DNA from: Larix kaempferi
Lineage: Eukaryota; Streptophyta; Pinopsida; Pinales; Pinaceae
DNA: 64,000 nucleotides
Direction: 5' to 3'
Assembly (NCBI GenBank): GCA_027924585.1
Contig: BSBM01000125.1
Coordinates: 3,043,001-3,107,000, forward strand
Positions within the stretch are counted from its first letter, which is position 1; every line of letters starts with the position of its first letter. Shown here one piece after another: positions 59,500 to 64,000 of this stretch. The position numbers were made by a program, and so were the translations under genes. The notes under the pieces are model-generated. The model made no database searches. It was not told where the DNA came from and saw only the letters and a list, made by a program, of their open reading frames with translations.

Positions 59500-59995
59500 A
59501 CCGTCGCTGGATTTAACCTTAACTCCCCCATCGCAGCGCAGGTTTTATCCTTAACATTGTCGTCGTAGTGCAGGTTTTATCCCTAACTTCTGCGACCGTT
59601 GCGGCGATCCTGGCCTTATATTTGCCACCCGCAAGCCTCCGTCGCGCAAATTTTATGGTTAAAATCACCGCCCATCGGCACAAATTTTATGTCTAAGATC
59701 GCCGCCCGCGGCGCAGATTTTATGTCTAATATCGCCGCCTACGGCACAGATTTTAACCTTGATTTCACCGCGCGAGTCGCAAAAATTAACCTTAATTTTG
59801 CCACGCGCGTCGCAGAATTTAACATTATTTTTCGCTGTGCGCATCGCAGAAATTAATACTAATTTCGCTGTGCGCACGCAGAATTTAACACTAAAATCGG
59901 CGACAAAGTATTTTCTCCGCGACTGCTTCGGTGCAAAATTTTAACCAAATTTTTGCCAACCTTGGTGCAATAGTTATGGTTAAAATCGCCGACAG
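59500..59995 (-). repeat. CpG-rich 33-bp tandem array in D leader
   Basis: About nine or more units with core 'gcgcagattttatgtcta.gatcgccgc' in variant forms, clearest at 59650-59880, period 33 bp. Strikingly CpG-rich in an AT-rich window. On the minus strand one phase stays open (59665-59877) as an 11-residue repeat (KVNFCDSRGEI and variants). It ends ~165 bp from the PBS, hence in the element's 5' leader. Confidence 0.85.
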
Positions 59996-60159
59996 AGACT
60001 TGAGCAAAATTCCCAACACTTAGAAAATTTTCAAAAACAGTTAGAAAAATTTTCTGAAATATTTCTGTCTCTTTTTTTATGTTTAGTGTTGGACAGGAGG
60101 CATACTTACCTCTGCAACTGTAATAGGTAGCCCATGAAGGCCCAATGCTGCAACCAACA

Positions 60160-60171
60160 GCTCTGATACCA
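60160..60171 (-). other. D primer-binding site (tRNA-iMet)
   Basis: Plus strand GCTCTGATACCA, three bases before the LTR start TGTCACAATCCC. Confidence 0.95.
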
Positions 60172-60174
60172 CTC

Positions 60175-60885
60175 TGTCACAATCCCTCCCGTGGACCCAA
60201 TTCCTGGAAGGGAATATGATGCCAAATTCTGGGCTTTCAAATATTCTCAGCCCAATTCATTAGATTCACTTTATTAAAATAAAGAGTGTGCAAGTGCAAA
60301 TTAAGCCAATATGCACAATGGAATTTAAAACTCATCCACACACATATCGTATGCCTACAACATATCAAAAACAGTCCACAATTTAAACATTTCATAAGTA
60401 AATGCATAGACAGAAAAACACTTATTTTCATTGTGTAATTGTCCCCAAACAACTAGCTATGTTGCTGCAACGTTCCACCCAACCATAGGCCAATTGTGTT
60501 CATAAATCTCTCAACACAACTGCCACCCCTGAGCTGGGCATGGTTCTTACAAGGAAAAGGGGACATTCAAGCACATGCACAGCCAAAGTAATAAAAACCC
60601 ATCTCACCCCATCATTCTTTCACACACAGCAACTCAAACTGGGCATGGATACACCTTTTCAGCAATGGGATTTACAAACACGATGGCCATGGATTTTCCC
60701 AAATCATGGGCACACTAAAAACAGACTGTGAGAAAGGGCAGTTCGACCATATGGAGAAAAATGATTTATCCCACAGATTGTGGGCATTCCAATGGCCAAA
60801 ACGACCTCCAGGAAACCCCCAAATCGATCTGTTCTCTTCCCCACTGGTAACCAAAGCAAAAACTCCCTTCTCTCAGCTGAGAAAC
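60175..60885 (-). repeat. D 5' LTR, first 711 bp (cut by E)
   Basis: Matches 52120-52830 closely, then stops at 'cagctgagaaac', where E begins. The rest is expected after E, beyond the window. Confidence 0.9.
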
Positions 60886-62905
60886 TGTCATGTCCCAAAT
60901 TTGGAATTGGGTCACAATGGCAATCACATTAGCCATATTCATTAGAGTTTGTAAAATTGGTGTTAAGGGTCAAATAATTGCCAAGGAGGAAAATTACTAG
61001 TTTCCTAGGTTTGGGGTGGAAGCTTTGGGATTTGGAATAAGGGGGATAATAAATGATGTTTAGACATTAGAAGGGTTCAAGTATTTAATAAATAGAGTGA
61101 ATAAAGAAATTGAAGAGAAATCCTAGGTGACAAATGGTTTTGGAGACATATGGAGGATGTGGGACTCACACTAGCTTGATTTTTCATAATATATGGTATC
61201 TCTCTTTTGCAAATTCGAATTAATGGGAATGTGAACACTCTTGGGTGAGTTGGTAAGTCATAACACATGTCATTGAGCATCTTAGGTCGAATTGGGAAGG
61301 ATTGGTAACCTCCATGGAAGATAAAGAGTCAAAGTGGAAGTTTGTGGACACTTGGGCTAGATTCCCTAGCCCTTATGACACCAATGATGGAGCATCTATG
61401 ACAACTATGACAAATTATAGACCTGACCTCTGACATCTGACCACTATGACATGTCAGCCCCAAAAATAGGCTCAAAGAAGGCGAATTTGGGAGTTGGAGA
61501 AGCCAAAAAGACTCAAAATTGAATTTGGGAGAAGATGGAAGGTTGGAACTAGGAGACAAGTGGCAAATGTGGAACATTTCCTAAATGGAAATCTATTGAA
61601 TCTATTGAGAGGATTTCGACCCTTAGAAGGCTAATGTTGGTTATAAAATGTAGAAATGAAGTATGACAATGGCTTTTGATAATTTGTAGAATTTGCAATT
61701 GCATTTGTGAAGAGGGAGAGCTAGTGGATGACTAGTTTCTTGCCTTAGCCAATTTCGAGGGTGAAAGATTCCCATCCAAGTTGGTAATTGGAAAGGCCAT
61801 TCAGACCTTTCATTTGGAGCTTTAATGGAGTCTTTATTTGCAGGTGTAAGCCACAGGGAAGCTCATGGTTTCTTCTATTGCAACTCACTCCTTCAACCAT
61901 TTCCAGTTTTGATGGCATATTCTTGATCCTTGAGGGAGGGCATTTTTGGTGAGCTATTTTACTCTTTGGGAAAGATTTTAATGCCCCATTTCTTTTGTAA
62001 TATGAATTAAATACTCTTTTCTTCACCTCCAAAAAATTTCAGGTCGAAATTCCAAGTAGAAATGTATAAATCTCATTTTTAATGGAAGAACAATGTCATT
62101 TCCCCACTACCTTGTTGTGAGCCAATGTATTGATGATGATTTCGAATGAATGGATGATTATCTGATATATTCGTGATCAATATAATTCCATGGATGTCTT
62201 ATACAAGTTTCATGTACTGTACTTGAGCATTTGAAGCATTTTTACTCAGTTTAGTTGTATTGGGAGGTGAAATAGTGCCATTTCCCCAAGGGTCAAATTG
62301 GGTATTTTTGCAGTTGAATGGGAGAGGGTGAGAACAGTTGTAATAATCCATTAATGGTGCATATGAGACTTTAATAAAATACTTAACACATTACATACCT
62401 CTGTTCATAAATTTGAGTGGGTTTGGAGGCATTTGGGAAGCCATTTTCAGTACTTACCTCAGGGGGATTTGAACCCCAAATTACTAGTAAAATTGCATAC
62501 TTGGTACAGAATCTTAAGAGAGTTTTCAGAGGTATTTTGGTGACCATATTTCATCCCTAAACATCATATTCAAGTACTAATATCATTCATACACTTTCCT
62601 TGAATATTTGAAGGGATTTGGAGTCAATTTGAGACCTAGCGACCAATACTAGTCAAAGGGAAATCACTAGTAAAGTTACCTACATTGACCAGAATTGAAA
62701 GAGGATTTGCAGAAGTATTTTAAAGGTCCAAAGGCATCCTTGAAACACATATTTATGTTCTAATATCATTTATATACCTTCTCAAAAGATTTGGGATCAT
62801 TTGGGGCAAATTTGGGACCTAGAGATCAAAACTAGTCAAAGGTCTAACTAGGAAAAAAAGTGAAAAATTGTCATTTTAATAAAATTCCTAACAAGGGACA
62901 TTACA
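60886..62905 (+). repeat. E 5' LTR
   Basis: 2,020 bp, the reverse complement of the C LTR along its length (for example 'ccaaatttggaattgggtcac' at the start and 'ctagttagacctttgactag' inverted near the end). It has an inverted TATGACA cluster at 61375-61465. Confidence 0.92.
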
Positions 62906-62906
62906 G

Positions 62907-62922
62907 TGGTATCAGAGCATGA
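62907..62922 (+). other. E primer-binding site (tRNA-iMet)
   Basis: TGGTATCAGAGCATGA, one base after the LTR. Confidence 0.95.
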
Positions 62923-63059
62923 TCTTGGCACCTGATGTGGTATAATATTCATGAGGACAAGAATTCAGGTACCACCATTAGATATTGAAACCAAAAGTGC
63001 TTTTGTTGAAGAGGAAAAAAAAAAAGTAGGAGAAGAAGAGCAAATTTTTTGAGGAAACT

Positions 63060-64000
63060 ATGACTAGGGATGAAAAGGGAGCTTCATATGATGGTGAGGA
63101 GCATATAAAAATTATGAAAACAATATTTGAAGATATGACCAAGCAACTTAAGGAAGGATTCGAATTGTTTTCTATCGAACTTGTGGAAAAAATTATTGAT
63201 TTTAAGAAAACTAAGGGGCAAAATGCATCAGCTTGCTTGAAGGAGCAAAAGGAAGAGACATCACAAGATCATGAAGAAGATTCTATTGAAAATATGGAAG
63301 ATCATTTTGAGACACCTTCTAGCTTAGACATGAACCAAAGAGCATCTACTGATGGATGCTTAAACTATGAAGGAGTACCTACTGATGGGTGCTCACACCT
63401 CTATGTTGGTGACATAGAGATCACTTTTGAAAGTGTTGCTGCAAGCCCAAGTTCCATTAAGCATGATAATGAAGACCTTGCAGTAGTTGAAGAAGAACCA
63501 AGATCAACTTCCCCATTACCACTTGAGCTTCATGAAGTTGGTCCAAGAAAAAATGAAGAAGATGAGGAGGAGGTTCATTTGCAAGAGCCTCATTTTCTTG
63601 AAGGGTCCTTAAAGATGAATGAAAAGAAGATCCAAGAGTCCCTCAGCATTCTCCATGACACTCAAGCATTGGTGTCAAATTCTTGTTGGAGAGCTACTTC
63701 ATTGGAGGAAACATCCTTCCTTGAAGACATGGAGAAGATTCAAAGAGCAATGTGCCACATCAAAGGTAATTTCATGTCTTTGCTTTTTGATAGAAACCAT
63801 TTGTTTGAGCTTAATGAATTGTTACATGATGCATACTTGAAGAATAATGAGGATAATCATAAGCTCACAATTCAAAATGAGCAACTTCTTGAAAAGTTGC
63901 AAGATACTTGTTTTTCCTCCTATGTTTCAGATTGTCAAATGGTAGATTGTTTGGAGGATTCTCATGACATGGTGGATCATGAGAAATATGGAAATTTGAA
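63060..64000 (+). CDS. E family protein, unknown, runs off the window
   Basis: From ATG 63060 the frame is open for 313 codons to the last base, with no stop, although the nearby 63619-63840 ORF in another frame is only a shadow. The start MTRDEKG matches C's MSKDEKG; then EEHIKIMKTIFEDMTKQLKE and FELFSIELVEKI align loosely with C's FED...FKLF...SEL. The protein is strongly acidic with runs such as EEEPRS and NEEDEEEV. It contains coiled-coil-like stretches (IQNEQLLEKLQ) resembling the N-terminus of the B protein. No catalytic or zinc motif is visible so far. An in-frame TAG just upstream limits the start. A Gag-like structural role is a guess from its place after the PBS. Confidence 0.7.
   Translation, partial: MTRDEKGASYDGEEHIKIMKTIFEDMTKQLKEGFELFSIELVEKIIDFKKTKGQNASACLKEQKEETSQDHEEDSIENMEDHFETPSSLDMNQRASTDGCLNYEGVPTDGCSHLYVGDIEITFESVAASPSSIKHDNEDLAVVEEEPRSTSPLPLELHEVGPRKNEEDEEEVHLQEPHFLEGSLKMNEKKIQESLSILHDTQALVSNSCWRATSLEETSFLEDMEKIQRAMCHIKGNFMSLLFDRNHLFELNELLHDAYLKNNEDNHKLTIQNEQLLEKLQDTCFSSYVSDCQMVDCLEDSHDMVDHEKYGNL

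Larger units (their letters stand above)
46519..64000 (-). mobile_element. D: large non-coding LTR element (LARD-like), partly outside the window
   Basis: Minus-strand element. The left (3') LTR is 46519-46532 plus 52120-53380, split by C. PPT at 53381-53396; internal region 53397-60159; PBS at 60160-60171; right (5') LTR from 60175, cut at 60885 by E. Whole LTR ~1,275 bp, ends TGTCA and ATTACA. No gag or pol is recognisable in 6.8 kb, so it is a non-autonomous derivative needing proteins from another element. The true end lies beyond the window. Confidence 0.85.
60886..64000 (+). mobile_element. E: B/C/E-family LTR element, 5' part
   Basis: Plus-strand element inserted in D's 5' LTR. 5' LTR 60886-62905, PBS 62907-62922, then an open coding region to the window edge. 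LTR ends TGTCATGTCCC and GGGACATTACA. Putative target site GAAAC at 60881-60885; the second copy lies outside the window. It is the same family as C but in the opposite orientation. Confidence 0.88.

Noticed and set aside
59665-59877. Repeat peptide gene in D
   Set aside because: The frame is open because the repeat unit is 33 bp; no evidence of a start or translation, so it is reported only as a repeat.

Overview
This 64 kb window looks like a repeat-filled intergenic stretch of a large plant nuclear genome. The evidence is plant-type Ty1/copia, chromovirus and Tat-like Ty3/gypsy pol remnants, plant LINE fragments (RNase H; DUF4283/CCHC type), five primer-binding sites matching initiator tRNA-Met, and AT-rich DNA between elements. 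A gymnosperm such as a conifer is plausible, but the sequence alone does not prove it. I found no intact host gene, rRNA or tRNA gene. Almost every supportable feature is a retroelement or part of one.

Layout. 1-3896: AT-rich DNA with a dispersed LTR-like repeat. 3897-10081: complete copia element 'E1' (+), with both LTRs, PBS, PPT and a perfect 5-bp target duplication, but with four stops in gag-pol. 10325-17100: decayed chromovirus 'G' (-), whose RT is split by a ~960-bp terminal-inverted-repeat element. 18301-25450: copia element 'F' (-) with a perfect target duplication. It keeps only RT and RNase H and carries an 88-bp tandem array. 25577-39025: old Tat-like gypsy element 'A' (-) with an extra RNase H domain after the integrase; element 'B' sits inside it. 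39992-41420: PBS plus LTR-like remnant. 41992-43343: 5'-truncated LINE tail with a 16-bp target duplication. ~44000-45460: LINE ORF1 remnant. 46519 to beyond the window: large non-coding LTR element 'D' (-). Element 'C' (-) sits in D's left LTR, and element 'E' (+) sits in D's right LTR and runs off the window.

Most interesting content. B, C and E belong to one non-autonomous LTR retrotransposon family: ~1.8-2.0 kb LTRs, tRNA-iMet PBS, and a short internal region coding an acidic, partly coiled-coil protein of up to ~500 residues that I cannot assign to a known domain. C has one in-frame stop. E is uninterrupted for 313 codons up to the window edge, and C and E share the start region. D has no protein-coding capacity I can recognise, but carries an array of hairpin-forming ~50-bp repeats with a compensatory base-pair change and a CpG-rich 33-bp tandem array behind its PBS.

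History inferred from nesting. D preceded C and E; A preceded B; G preceded the inverted-repeat element; E1 and F are independent insertions. Hand counts give about 3% LTR divergence for both E1 and F, so they are of similar age, while A is clearly older.
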